Below, in pieces: positions 27,861 to 37,960 of a stretch of 64,000 nucleotides of DNA. Every line of letters starts with the position of its first letter. Position 1 is the first letter of the stretch. Origin of the DNA: Pseudomonas duriflava. GTDB taxonomy: Bacteria; Pseudomonadota; Gammaproteobacteria; Pseudomonadales; Pseudomonadaceae. The translations under genes were made by a program, and so were the position numbers. The notes under the pieces were generated by a model. It saw only the letters and a program-made list of their open reading frames with translations, searched no databases and was not told the origin of the DNA. The stretch is from the NCBI RefSeq assembly GCF_007830155.1, contig NZ_VLKY01000002.1, positions 62,001-126,000 on the forward strand. The letters run 5' to 3'.

Positions 27861-28377
27861 AAGTCTCCATTGCGATCATGACCGACCCTTGTTCGGTACC
27901 CGCTTACGCTGGATTACGTACTGACGATACGGCCTTGACGGCAACACAAACATCTTGCCCAGGCAGAGCCCATCAGCGCTACCTGCACACCCAGCCACTG
28001 CCTTGTGTTTTGCTGGCCTGCCCGATGGCGACCCTCAGGCTTCGTATCACGTCAGCGTGCAAACGCGTAAACAGGTTTCAAGAGAACCCTCACTACAGGC
28101 TATCCCTATACCGTCATACGCAGTCGTTGAAATTATAGGCAACTGACTTTACGGCCCCGCCGTCGTTCCGGCAATTGAACAGACAGGAATAAAGGCCTGG
28201 TTTCACCGGACGCCACAGTACAGCGAAAACAGAAATTTCCTATGGGCAAACAGAAGGAGAAAGGAGAAAGGAGAAGACTGTCATTGGAGCCGCCTACTAT
28301 CAAGCGGCTCCCCGACAGGTCATACCGGCTACGGGGTCACGTAGCCAAACGCACGGCGCTTTAGAAGCGCATAGCGC
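27861..28377. other. Gap before triABC: promoter region and DUF1127 terminator
   Basis: This stretch has no convincing gene on either strand. On the minus strand GGAGCCGC (28311-28304) pairs with GCGGCTCC (28293-28286) with a 10-base loop, followed by a pyrimidine-rich tail; it is a likely terminator for the DUF1127 gene. The triABC promoter must lie between about 27860 and 28280 but no clear -35/-10 pair was resolved. A purine tract with AAAGGAG repeats spans 28247-28277. Confidence 0.5.
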
Positions 28378-28593
28378 TTAACGCCAGAACGGCTTGTGCA
28401 ACTCTTCGTAACGCTGGGCTTCACTGATACCGGCATCAGCCAGCATGCGAGCATCCAGACGGGCCAGCTCATTACGGCTGGCAACGCGGCGTTGCCAAGT
28501 GGCCAGAGTAGCCAGAGCGCGCAGGAACAGCGGAGCACGGGCGCTGGAAGAGGTAGAGGAGACAAACGAATCGGAACTTAACGTGCGTTCCAT
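28378..28593 (-). CDS. DUF1127 (YjiS-like) small protein
   Basis: A 71-residue protein ending in the DUF1127 signature: TWQRRVASRNELARLDARMLADAGISEAQRYEELHKPFW. This arginine-rich helical motif marks small bacterial proteins linked to RNA binding, phosphate and carbon stress in other species. The N-terminal half is a low-complexity serine-rich stretch (SSDSFVSSTSSSARAP). The ATG at 28593 has a GGAAACCACC upstream. It stands alone with non-coding flanks on both sides. Confidence 0.85.
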   Translation of the reverse strand: MERTLSSDSFVSSTSSSARAPLFLRALATLATWQRRVASRNELARLDARMLADAGISEAQRYEELHKPFWR

Positions 28594-29171
28594 GGTGGTT
28601 TCCTTCCTGCTTTTGACAGGTAGCTAAGTAATTTGGTACGCACATTGTCGTGTTACCGAAGTGCTACCGCTAGAAACAGAAGGAGAAAATTGTATAGGTT
28701 CAGAAGGCAAAAAGAGAAAACTGTTATGGTCCAATATGGGTCAATCTGTAGCTAATCGCACCGTTTCGGTTCGTTTTAGTTGTTACCTATGGAAACGACA
28801 TCCATATTTGCATGACAATTTTGCGTGTTAACACCGAGAGATTCAACTGTTTTACCCGGTGCCTACAGAAATGTCTAGTTCTTTACCAGCTTACGAGAGG
28901 AAAAAGCACTAAGACGGTGCATGGCCATTTCTTGAATCCATAAAACAAACAGGTGGAACTGACCATTACAGTTTTACCTGTAACGGTCTCTTAATGAGCC
29001 ACCTTGAGCACATCTCTGATCACTTTCCTAGCATTACCAAATTGCATGCCTTGCACGGGCCACGGCCAAGCCATATCACTGGCGAAATCGCGCCATGTAA
29101 ACGGTAGCGAGGAGAAATTCGATCTTAAGGTGTGGCGCCCAAGGCGCTTGGAAAAAGACAAGAGGGAGCGG
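28594..29171. other. Non-coding gap with a strong dyad
   Basis: No gene is supported on either strand. The region is locally AT-rich near 28680-28860. GACCATTACAG (28961-28971) and CTGTAACGGTC (28978-28988) form an 11-bp inverted repeat with one mismatch and a 6-base centre. It could be an operator, a terminator without a T-run, or part of a small RNA. Confidence 0.4.
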
Positions 29172-29201
29172 AGCCCCAATGGCATAGGCGCCATCGGGGC
29201 T
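29172..29201 (-). terminator. Likely terminator of the GabP-like permease gene
   Basis: On the minus strand AGCCCCGATGGC pairs with GCCATTGGGGCT over 12 positions with one mismatch and a six-base loop, eight bases after the stop. A pyrimidine-rich tail ending in CTTTTT lies some distance beyond. Confidence 0.55.
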
Positions 29202-29209
29202 GTAACAGA

Positions 29210-30628
29210 TTAACGGACCTGCGGAGCCGTCATCATCAGGCCATCCTTGCGGCGGCTGTTTGCGCCCACCCAAGACCCGATAGCAACCACAATCAGCGCT
29301 AGCAGACCGGTCGACAAGACCTCCATGCGGTGCGCTTCACTCATCAGCATGATAACCAGTGCTGCTACGATGAACACAATCACCAGCCAAGTCAGCCAGG
29401 GATACAACCACATACGGCAGGCGATCGGCTCACCACGTGCGTTTAGCAGGCGGCGCATGCGCAGCTGCGAGACAGCGATGACCAGATAAACCAGCAACGC
29501 CACGGCGCCGGACGTAGCCAACAGGAAACTGAACACGGCCTCCGGCATGATGTAATTGGCAATCGTAGTTACAAAGCCGATTGCCGTGCTGGCCAGCACA
29601 GCGGCACGGGGCACGCCACTGGCTGCCGTACGCCCGAAGGCAGCCGGCGCATCACCGCGCCGACTTAAAGAGAACAGCATGCGCGAAGCGGTATAAAGCG
29701 CGGAATTCAAGCAGCTGGCTACCGCGACCAACACTACAATATCGACGATTAATTTGGCGTGGGGAATCGCCAATACCTCCAGGGCCCGCTGATAAGAACC
29801 AACGATCGGAAGCTGAGCGTCCTGCCAGGGCACAATGGACACGACTAGGAAGATCGACACCAGATAAAACAGGGCAATCCGCCAGATGACGGAGTTAGTG
29901 GCCTTGCCAATCTGTTTGGCTGGGTCCTTGGACTCCGCAGCGGCAATGGTCACGATTTCAGTTCCCATAAAGCTGAACATGGTGGTCAGCAAGGCACCAA
30001 TGACTGCACTGAATCCATTGGGCATGAAACCGCCATGAGCGGCCATCAATGTTCCCAGCCCACTGACTTCACGGCCCGGCAACGCTCCAACCATGGCTAC
30101 GGCACCTAGAATAATAAAGGCCAGGATAGCGATGACCTTGAGCAGGGCGAACCAGAATTCGAACTCCCCATATTTCGCCACGCTAAACAGGTTGGTCACG
30201 GTCAACAGCGCCGTGATCACCAACGCGAACTGCCAGGTCGCGATGGCTGGAAGCCAGGCGTTGAGAATGGCACCGGCCGCCACCGCTTCCAAGGGAATGA
30301 CCAATACCCAGAACCACCAGTACAGCCACCCGATAGTAAAACCGGCCCAGCGACCGATGGCCTGATGAGCATAGGAAGAAAACGAACCGGTATCTGGCGA
30401 GGCAACAGCCATCTCGCCGAGCATACGCATGACCAGAACAACCAGCGTGCCCGCTAGCAGATAGGCCAAGAGCACTGCAGGACCGGCGGCCGCAATGGCA
30501 TGACCGGAACCGACAAACAACCCCGCACCAATAACGCCTGCAATGGAAAGCATAGTGACATGGCGAGGTTTAAGTGCAGGAGAAAGGGACGTGCCCCCTT
30601 GGGACATGGGGGTCGAGTTTTTTGTCAT
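29210..30628 (-). CDS. gabP: Amino-acid permease of the APC family, GabP-like
   Basis: A 472-residue protein with about 12 membrane segments and the APC signature near the N terminus (KPRHVTMLSIAGVIGAGLFVGSG, residues 20-42), GEMAVASPDTGSFSSYAHQAIGRWAGF near 78 and SFMGTEIVTIAAAESKDPAKQI near 220. Length and sequence are closest to the GABA permease group of proton symporters. The ATG at 30628 has AGGAATTCTT directly upstream. A longer frame reaching 30745 is unlikely because its extra residues are cysteine-rich and would precede the conserved N terminus. GABA as substrate is inferred. Confidence 0.82.
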   Translation of the reverse strand: MTKNSTPMSQGGTSLSPALKPRHVTMLSIAGVIGAGLFVGSGHAIAAAGPAVLLAYLLAGTLVVLVMRMLGEMAVASPDTGSFSSYAHQAIGRWAGFTIGWLYWWFWVLVIPLEAVAAGAILNAWLPAIATWQFALVITALLTVTNLFSVAKYGEFEFWFALLKVIAILAFIILGAVAMVGALPGREVSGLGTLMAAHGGFMPNGFSAVIGALLTTMFSFMGTEIVTIAAAESKDPAKQIGKATNSVIWRIALFYLVSIFLVVSIVPWQDAQLPIVGSYQRALEVLAIPHAKLIVDIVVLVAVASCLNSALYTASRMLFSLSRRGDAPAAFGRTAASGVPRAAVLASTAIGFVTTIANYIMPEAVFSFLLATSGAVALLVYLVIAVSQLRMRRLLNARGEPIACRMWLYPWLTWLVIVFIVAALVIMLMSEAHRMEVLSTGLLALIVVAIGSWVGANSRRKDGLMMTAPQVR

Positions 30629-30855
30629 AAGAATTCCTGTCGCTGTGCTGAAAGGAGTGAACGCATAGGACGCTAACAAAAATTGATCGCAACAGCAGAG
30701 CTTTATGTCGTTTAAAGCCAATTTTTGCCGTTTTTTGACATGCAAAGAGTCATAAAGAGACTAAGAGGTCATTTATTTACAGGGAAGACGGCGCCATAGC
30801 CGGGCTATGTGACCGCCAATTAAAATTCGTTTGCGTATCGTATGGAGGCTCGCCT

Positions 30856-31626
30856 GTGAATATCTCTACTAGCGTCTCCCCTCTGACAGACCACCTTGTG
30901 AATAGCTTGTACAAGGATGGCTTTGTGCTCCTGCGCCGCGTGATCGACGCCGACCGCATCACTCAGCTCCGTAACGCTATCGATCAGTTGAGGCCGGTGC
31001 ACTGGGACTACACGGGACTTGTTGATCATTACAAATGTGTGTTCAACCGTGATCCCTCCTGGCTTCCCTATCTGGACTTGCCAGGGGTTATCGAACTCGC
31101 CGAAGCCGCCATGGGAAGCGATTGCCACCTCATCGGCCAGACGGCCTGGCGCTGCCATCCCGGCTTTATTGGCGCAGACCTGCATGTGGATTACCTGGCC
31201 ATGGAGCTTCCGCCAAGTCTACTGGCCGACCCGACCTTTGAGCTGCCCGTACAGATTGCCACGGCACAGCTTTACCTCGACGAAATCACTGAGGATCTTT
31301 GCCCAACCCTTGTAATCCCTGGAAGCCATCGTTCAGGACGCAAGCCTCGGGAAAATGAAACCCATTGGCAAGGTGAGGCGCCGCAACCGGTGCTTTGCCA
31401 ACCGGGGGATGTCCTCTTTCTGCGCAGTGAGCTGTGGCATGCGGGCAGCCGTAACCGAACACCGGATCGCACGCGGTATATGCTGCAAATGCATTATGGA
31501 CGCAGGATGGTGGCGCAAAAATTTTCACCCTATCTTGAGTGGCGTTTCAACCCAGCGGTTTTGGCAGCCTGTACACCTCGCCAGCGGCGCCTGCTGGGTG
31601 ATCATGAGCCAGCGGAATACGATTAA
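30856..31626 (+). CDS. Phytanoyl-CoA dioxygenase (PhyH) family protein
   Basis: A 256-residue soluble Fe(II)/2-oxoglutarate oxygenase. The metal triad is visible as LHVDYLAM (His and Asp, near residue 115) and LWHAGSRNRTPD (His near 196, with the 2-oxoglutarate-binding Arg just after). YKDGFVLLRRVIDADRITQLRNAI is the family's N-terminal motif. PhyH relatives hydroxylate lipids, amino acids and natural products; the substrate here is unknown. The start is a GTG at 30856 with GGAGG seven bases upstream. It is divergent from gabP with a 227-base shared upstream region. Confidence 0.85.
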   Translation: MNISTSVSPLTDHLVNSLYKDGFVLLRRVIDADRITQLRNAIDQLRPVHWDYTGLVDHYKCVFNRDPSWLPYLDLPGVIELAEAAMGSDCHLIGQTAWRCHPGFIGADLHVDYLAMELPPSLLADPTFELPVQIATAQLYLDEITEDLCPTLVIPGSHRSGRKPRENETHWQGEAPQPVLCQPGDVLFLRSELWHAGSRNRTPDRTRYMLQMHYGRRMVAQKFSPYLEWRFNPAVLAACTPRQRRLLGDHEPAEYD

Positions 31627-31727
31627 ACCTGGCTCACGTTTTTAGCGTATCGCCATACACATCAGGAGCAGATGCGCTGAATGATCGGTCCCATCGTTCA
31701 CACAGACATCCATTGACCGGAGCTTTC

Positions 31728-32219
31728 ATGCCCTCTTTCGCCTATCGCCAGTGCTTTCGCCTGCTATTTGCCGCCCTGCTTGCCCTGGGCCTTGCGGCCT
31801 GTAGCACACTGGGGCAGCGTGATCCGCTGCGGATCGGCGTGGCCGGTATCGAACCCTTACCGGGCCAAGGACTAGAAGCGCGTTTTGCAGTGAAACTGCG
31901 TGTACAAAACCCGAACGACACGCCCATCGACTATAACGGCATAGCCATGGATCTGGAGGTAAACGGCCAGCCACTGGCCAGTGGGGTAAGCGATCAACGC
32001 GGGACGCTGGCGCGCTACTCAGAGGCAGTGATTACCGTACCGCTGACGGTTTCCGCATTTTCGGCGGTGCGCCAATTCTGGGGGCTTACGGAAAACACGC
32101 CAGCGCAAAAGATGCCTTATGTAATTAAAGGCAAGCTGGCAGGCGGGCTGTTTGGCACGGTGCGCTTCAAGGAAAGCGGCCAGTTGAGCTGGCCGGAGGT
32201 TACAGGTATTACGCCGTAG
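31728..32219 (+). CDS. LEA type 2 (LEA14/WHy-domain) lipoprotein
   Basis: A 163-residue lipoprotein: signal sequence with lipobox LAACST near residue 25, then a LEA_2/WHy immunoglobulin-like domain (FAVKLRVQNPNDTPIDYNGIAMDLEVNGQPLASGVS). In plants such domains relate to desiccation; in bacteria the role is unknown and the protein is expected in the outer membrane, facing the periplasm. ATG 31728 has CCGGAG seven bases before it. Confidence 0.85.
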   Translation: MPSFAYRQCFRLLFAALLALGLAACSTLGQRDPLRIGVAGIEPLPGQGLEARFAVKLRVQNPNDTPIDYNGIAMDLEVNGQPLASGVSDQRGTLARYSEAVITVPLTVSAFSAVRQFWGLTENTPAQKMPYVIKGKLAGGLFGTVRFKESGQLSWPEVTGITP

Positions 32220-32542
32220 GCAAGGAGCCGCCGCGTAATGAATAAGGCTTTTCCCACCAGATAACGGGAGCGCGCTTGCAAGCCGCACCACAGCAGTAGA
32301 TGCAATCTCTTTTTAGATCACCTGCTTGGTAGCAATGGCTATTTAGGCCTCTTATCCCTAAGCCTGCCTGCCGGACGGACACGGCCCTGACTGAAGAGGC
32401 GCGGCTCGTTATGGCGCTTCCTCTCCCAAGAATACCGTGCATACGCGGTACGGAAAGATGTGTCGGCTCCACAGTGCAATAGACATCCTGCCTTTCCCTC
32501 GGCGAGACGCTACACTCGCAGCATGCCCCACGGATACGGACT
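32220..32542. other. Non-coding gap
   Basis: Between the LEA-like gene and the EamA-type gene no protein-coding frame of good composition was found on either strand, and no strong terminator hairpin was seen. The promoter of the EamA gene must lie in the right-hand part. Confidence 0.4.
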
Positions 32543-33385
32543 ATGACAATAACGTCCCGGACCCTGTTGCTAACTGCTCTATCTCTGCTTGCTTTTGCAG
32601 GCAACTTTCTTCTTTGTCGGCTCGCGTTTACACAAACTTCTATTGATGCAGCCAGCTTTACCAGCCTGCGCCTGCTCTCCGGTGCCGCGATGCTGGCCCT
32701 GCTGTTGAACTTGCGCCAACCCAAGGGACGCCCGGCCGGCCGCTGGTCGGCTGCCGCGGCCCTACTCCTTTATGCGGCCGGGTTTTCCTTTGCCTACCTG
32801 AGCCTGGAGGCTGGTACGGGGGCGCTTATCCTATTCGGTGCAGTCCAGGTCACAATGATCGTGTATGGCTTGATCCAGGGCGAGCGACTCAACCGCTGGG
32901 CTACCCTGGGCCTGGTACTGGCAGTAAGCGGCTTGATTGCCTTGCTCTTACCCGGCGCCACCGCACCCGCTTTCTCAGGCGCCGCGCTAATGCTTACCGC
33001 TGGCGTCGCCTGGGGTGTCTATACACTTTTGGGCCGCGGTGTAGCCGATCCGCTGGCCGTCACGGCCGGTAACTTCTTGCGAGCCGCTCTTCCGGCCGCC
33101 ATCCTCAGCCTGATCATGCTGGGGCGGCTCCACGGCGATGTGCCTGGTGTGCTGTACGCACTCCTTTCAGGGGCGGTCACGTCTGGAATTGGCTATGCAC
33201 TTGGGTATACCGCTCTGCGTGGGCTCGGATCGCTCCAGGCAGCAACAGTGCAGCTCAGCGTGCCAGTTTTAACTGCACTAGCAGGCAGCCTACTTTTAGA
33301 TGAAACATTAACGCTTCGACTGCTCCTGACCTCACTGCCCGTGCTTGGCGGCATCGCTCTGGTATTAGGTGCGAAACGGCAGTAA
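32543..33385 (+). CDS. EamA/DMT-family transporter
   Basis: A 280-residue protein with ten hydrophobic segments in two EamA repeats (residues 5-125 and 140-275). AFAGNFLLCRLAFTQTSIDAASFTSLRL is the first repeat's signature, and GIGYALGYTALRGLGSLQAATVQLSVPVL the second's. Members of this superfamily export amino acids, polyamines or other metabolites. The substrate is not predictable. It stands alone on the plus strand. Confidence 0.88.
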   Translation: MTITSRTLLLTALSLLAFAGNFLLCRLAFTQTSIDAASFTSLRLLSGAAMLALLLNLRQPKGRPAGRWSAAAALLLYAAGFSFAYLSLEAGTGALILFGAVQVTMIVYGLIQGERLNRWATLGLVLAVSGLIALLLPGATAPAFSGAALMLTAGVAWGVYTLLGRGVADPLAVTAGNFLRAALPAAILSLIMLGRLHGDVPGVLYALLSGAVTSGIGYALGYTALRGLGSLQAATVQLSVPVLTALAGSLLLDETLTLRLLLTSLPVLGGIALVLGAKRQ

Positions 33386-33455
33386 GCCCTGGCAAGAGCC
33401 GAACAACCGGAAGAAGCAAAAGCTGCAACTCACGCATGGCCCAGCTAAAAGTTAC

Positions 33456-33935
33456 CTAACGGGCTGACAACGGCTTCCCCATCGCCAGCGACCGCACCTC
33501 ATAGCCCAGCGCCTCATACAAGCGCCGCGCTGCCTCATTAAAAGCCCATACATTCAAACGCAAGTCCACCGCGCCGTTTTCGATGGCCCAGCGTTCCGCC
33601 TTGGTCATCAGTTCACGACCGATTCCCTGCCCGCGGCAGCTCTCCACCACGCAAATAGACTCTACAAAGGCATACCGTATCGGTTGATAAAAGGCATGGC
33701 GCTCATCTACTAAATAGACAATAACGAATCCGACGATCTCGCCTTTATCCTCCGCCACAAAGGCGCGGGCCTTTTCTGCACCGATCAGCCGCTTTTCGCT
33801 CGGCTCACCCTGCTGAGCGGTTTCCGGCAGAGCGAACACCTCTGGCAGTGCGGCATGATGTTGTACATTCAATAGCTGCCGCAAACGCCTGATAGCGGGA
33901 ATATCTTCAAGAATCGCCTCTCGGTAGTAACACAT
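33456..33935 (-). CDS. GNAT-family N-acetyltransferase
   Basis: A 159-residue acetyltransferase. The acetyl-CoA pyrophosphate-binding motif is CRGQGIGRELMTKAERWA (motif A, near residues 99-116), followed by LNVWAFNEAARRLYEALGYEV (motif B). Substrate unknown; it may acetylate a small amine, an aminoglycoside-like compound or a protein N terminus. Convergent with the EamA gene, 70 bases between them. Confidence 0.88.
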   Translation of the reverse strand: MCYYREAILEDIPAIRRLRQLLNVQHHAALPEVFALPETAQQGEPSEKRLIGAEKARAFVAEDKGEIVGFVIVYLVDERHAFYQPIRYAFVESICVVESCRGQGIGRELMTKAERWAIENGAVDLRLNVWAFNEAARRLYEALGYEVRSLAMGKPLSAR

Positions 33936-34097
33936 AGAGCGCTCTGAGCTTGGCAGAAAAACCTTGACGCTAATGATCCTGCCAGGCCCTGTCTACTCAC
34001 AGCGCACCTAGGCTCGTCAGTTCACGCTCATGACCCAGCCACTCGGTGGCGCAAATACCCTATCCTGTAGCGTTACAGTCAAGACAAAGGACGCATC

Positions 34098-34637
34098 ATG
34101 AAACAGAACGGCTTTCGCCCGGCGCTGGCCCTGGCAACCATGCTGCTTGCAGGGGCCGGCCTGCCGAGCGCACAGGCACAAACCTCTGCCCCCTCCACCA
34201 ACGCCAATAAACCGGCCGCAACCGAAACCCATGGCGACTGGACCGTTATCTGCCGCGAAGTCCCTCAGGAAGGCAAAGTCTGTGCAATGTCCCAAGTGGT
34301 GAATAACCAAGAGGGGCAACGGATGCTGGCCGTGGAACTACGTCCTCAGCGCGACGGACTCAGTGGCTTTATCGTCCTGCCCTTCGGCGTAGCGGTAACT
34401 CAGGGCGTACACCTGCAAGTCGATGACAAGGCTGAGCGGTCGGTCGAATTCCATACCTGCTTGCCGGTCGGCTGTATCGTCCCGCTGGAGTTTGACAACA
34501 GTGCAGTCAAGGACTTGCAAAAAGGCAAGGCACTCAACATCACTGCGCGCATCGCCACAGGCGGAGAGGCTCATGGGCCGTTGTCTCTTAAGGGATTTAC
34601 CAAGGCAGCCGAGCGAACCCGCGCACTGATGAAATGA
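34098..34637 (+). CDS. Invasion-associated locus B (IalB) family periplasmic protein
   Basis: A 179-residue protein with a signal peptide ending ...AQA near residue 27, a low-complexity linker (SAPSTNANKPAATET), and an IalB-type domain beginning GDWTVIC. Four cysteines remain in the mature part (CREV, VCAMSQ, FHTC, GCIVP), likely forming two disulfides. The name comes from Bartonella, but relatives in free-living bacteria have no proven invasion role. Confidence 0.85.
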   Translation: MKQNGFRPALALATMLLAGAGLPSAQAQTSAPSTNANKPAATETHGDWTVICREVPQEGKVCAMSQVVNNQEGQRMLAVELRPQRDGLSGFIVLPFGVAVTQGVHLQVDDKAERSVEFHTCLPVGCIVPLEFDNSAVKDLQKGKALNITARIATGGEAHGPLSLKGFTKAAERTRALMK

Positions 34638-34858
34638 TGCAGAACCGTGGCAGGTGTGACGGCGTACTTTCTCAAGGCCGCCTTTTACAAAGGGTATTGA
34701 TCGGCCGTCACGCTGCCATGCACATGGGCCTTAGACGTACCGCACGCTCCGAAGGCACGATGCATAGCGCTCTGCGCCGTAAACGGCACACGCTGTACAG
34801 CGCCTGCTCGTAGGACCTTATACACTGCCGGGCTTTACCCTTTTGAAAAGGAACCTGC

Positions 34859-35200
34859 GTGAGCATTCTGCCGCCCTGCCCCCATTGCACCTCCGAATAC
34901 ACCTATGAAGATGGCTCGCTGCTGATCTGCCCTGAATGCGCCCATGAGTGGTCGGCTCATAGCCTGGTCGAGGCAAGCGATGACGCCAAAGTGATCAAGG
35001 ACTCGGCTGGCAACACCCTACAAGACGGCGATACCGTTACCGTTATCAAGGACCTCAAGGTCAAGGGCTCCTCGCTTGTGGTAAAGGTTGGTAGCAAGGT
35101 CAAGAACATCCGCCTGGTCGAAGGCGATCACGACATTGATTGCAAGGTCGACGGTATTGGCGCAATGAAACTCAAGTCCGAGTTTGTGCGGAAGGTATAA
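34859..35200 (+). CDS. yjdM: YjdM/PhnA-family zinc-ribbon protein
   Basis: A 113-residue protein with an N-terminal zinc ribbon ([21 protein letters not shown], Cys at 8, 11, 25, 28) and the PhnA C-terminal domain ([17 protein letters not shown]). E. coli YjdM was formerly called PhnA; despite that name it is not a phosphonate hydrolase, and its role is unclear. The start is a GTG at 34859 with AAAAGGA upstream. Confidence 0.92.
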   Translation: MSILPPCPHCTSEYTYEDGSLLICPECAHEWSAHSLVEASDDAKVIKDSAGNTLQDGDTVTVIKDLKVKGSSLVVKVGSKVKNIRLVEGDHDIDCKVDGIGAMKLKSEFVRKV

Positions 35201-35245
35201 GGTCACGCTACATCCGAGTGCATGAAGCGTAGCACCAGCACTGCC

Positions 35246-36025
35246 TCATTGCACCGGCAGAAAGTTCATGAACAGCAGGCTTTGCGCATAGCTCACCCCA
35301 AGCCGCCGGTAACGCTCATCCAACACTTCGCTCAGCAAGTCGAGCCGCGCCACAATCTTGCCAAACTCTACGGCAAAACTCAGGTTGCGCCTGCCCCCGG
35401 ATAGCTCGTTGGCCAGGAGCAGGCGTTGGCCGCTCAACCCCTTTCGATGACCAAGCATCCAGGTAGCCTTCTCGATGTTACGGGCAGCATTGTGAATGAA
35501 CTCCGCATTAAGCGTGTCGGTGATATAGAACTCCATGCGCCCACCGTGCGCGGTGATCAGCATAGTACCAATGGCATAAATGAAGGCACCGACCCGATCC
35601 CCCTGGAATTCTGGACTGAGAGCGTAACTGAGCGCCTGGATATCCCGCACTCCATTCAGCGAAGGCAGGTCCCGATTCTGCTCGATAGACGCCTGAATCG
35701 CGCGCTCGGCTGACTCAACGTCAGGCAAACCGGTCTTACGCCATTCCGCCGGGTTACGTCGATACAGCTTGCTCAGTAAGCGATAAAGGCTATTCAAGTT
35801 GTCACGCATGGCAAGCGTGGCCATCCGGTCAACGTTGGTCTGGAAAAACTCACCCGGCTCGACAGGGCTGTGCTTTGTCATGATCGAAGCATGATCAAAC
35901 TGACCGGAACAGCCCGCCAGACTGCCCGTTGCTAGCACAAGCAACACAACGCAATGAGCATTCCGCTTACAGAAGAGGCGAGACAACAGGGTTACAACGG
36001 TAAAAACGGAAATCATTGCCTTCAT
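35246..36025 (-). CDS. Hypothetical lipoprotein
   Basis: A protein of about 259 residues with a long N-terminal hydrophobic region ending in the lipobox SLAGCS near residue 40 and a helical mature part (NLNSLYRLLSKLYRRNPAEWRKTG, HRKGLSGQRLLLANELSGG). Similar lipoproteins are annotated as hypothetical in pseudomonads; no function is known. The start is uncertain: GTG 36028, ATG 36025 and ATG 36016 are close together without a good ribosome site, and the 40-residue lead before the lipobox is long, so the real start may be further in. Confidence 0.65.
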   Translation of the reverse strand: MKAMISVFTVVTLLSRLFCKRNAHCVVLLVLATGSLAGCSGQFDHASIMTKHSPVEPGEFFQTNVDRMATLAMRDNLNSLYRLLSKLYRRNPAEWRKTGLPDVESAERAIQASIEQNRDLPSLNGVRDIQALSYALSPEFQGDRVGAFIYAIGTMLITAHGGRMEFYITDTLNAEFIHNAARNIEKATWMLGHRKGLSGQRLLLANELSGGRRNLSFAVEFGKIVARLDLLSEVLDERYRRLGVSYAQSLLFMNFLPVQ

Positions 36026-36702
36026 CACTTACGGCTTGGCCTTTAGGCCCATGCAAGGCCGTCTGGTTCAGCCGGTGAATAAAGGCAATGCGCAATGTGT
36101 GCTGCAGTCTTACTAATGAAAAGAAAGGAAGCGCTCGGCCATGCACTCGCATCCTTGGCTGATGAAAAAACTTCGTCTAGCACAACAGGCCAAGGCGAAG
36201 CCTTTTTACCGTATGAATGGAACGGGCTGAGATAGAGCGCACCTATCAAAAGACCATATCTGCAAGCGATAGACCTGCAAAAAGGTCAGCGTGGATAGCT
36301 GGCGGATTACCACCCAACCATACCGCTACCGGATATCTATACCTTACCTAGCAAAACAATCTGCTCTCATTGGAGAAAAAAGGGCATGTTTCTCTAGATA
36401 TCAACACAATTGAAAGAAAATAAGCTTATTTAAGGCTTGGTTTAACCAACAGCTTTTTAAGAAAAGCGGTCACACCATTAGCCAACCCCAGGGCAGAAGC
36501 GTGCAAATAAGCCAAATACGGCGGAATATCGCCACTTAAAACACCAGAACCGGCGGATTTCCGCCATGCAAGCAGAAAAGCTTGCCTAATACGCGTTTAA
36601 AGCTAAAAGGCATACGGTTACTAACCTTTATGAAACCGGTCTAGCAAGCTATTTACAAGATCATTGTGACAGGGTATTGCATGCTGGAGGCGCCCGCTAT
36701 TC
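36026..36702. other. Long upstream region of dctPQM
   Basis: No coding frame of good quality was found. The stretch is AT-rich from about 36290 to 36480. It holds two phased dyads at 36520-36565 and leads into a sigma-54 promoter at 36703. Such a long leader fits an enhancer region. Confidence 0.5.
36520..36565 (+). promoter_or_regulatory. Two phased dyads, candidate DctD-type enhancer sites
   Basis: GGCG-GAATAT-CGCC (36520-36533) and GGCGGA-TT-TCCGCC (36552-36565) are two similar palindromes. Their centres are 32 bases apart, close to three helical turns, and 140-185 bases upstream of the -24 element. This is the layout expected for a sigma-54 activator such as DctD. The activator gene is not in the window. 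Confidence 0.6.
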
Positions 36703-36719
36703 TTGGCATGCGGGTTGCT
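36703..36719 (+). promoter_or_regulatory. Sigma-54 promoter of dctPQM
   Basis: TTGGCATGCGGGTTGCT has GG and GC separated by exactly 10 bases and fits the consensus TGGCAC-N5-TTGCW at nearly every position. Transcription would begin near 36730, giving a leader of about 119 bases before dctP. Confidence 0.85.
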
Positions 36720-36836
36720 CTAGGATCGTTACAGGCGAATCTTGCATATACCCACTAGGATTGCTCCTGGTAGCGAGTGCTCTAGACGTAGTGCATAACC
36801 TGCTTTCACCTGCCTAAACGCTAATAATCACAATAA

Positions 36837-37853
<1,017 letters not shown>

Positions 37854-37960
37854 ATCCAGCAACGCGTAGCGCGGGTCCCTACCGGTGGCTCGCGCTCTGA
37901 CGGGAGGCCACCCCTGCGTTGGCTCACCTGTCCTTCCCAGCTCAGCGGGAGATTCAATCG

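Noticed and set aside
28250-28276. AAAGGAG repeats as a small tandem repeat or regulatory array.
   Set aside because: A short purine tract only, without an exact period; nothing to tie it to a function.
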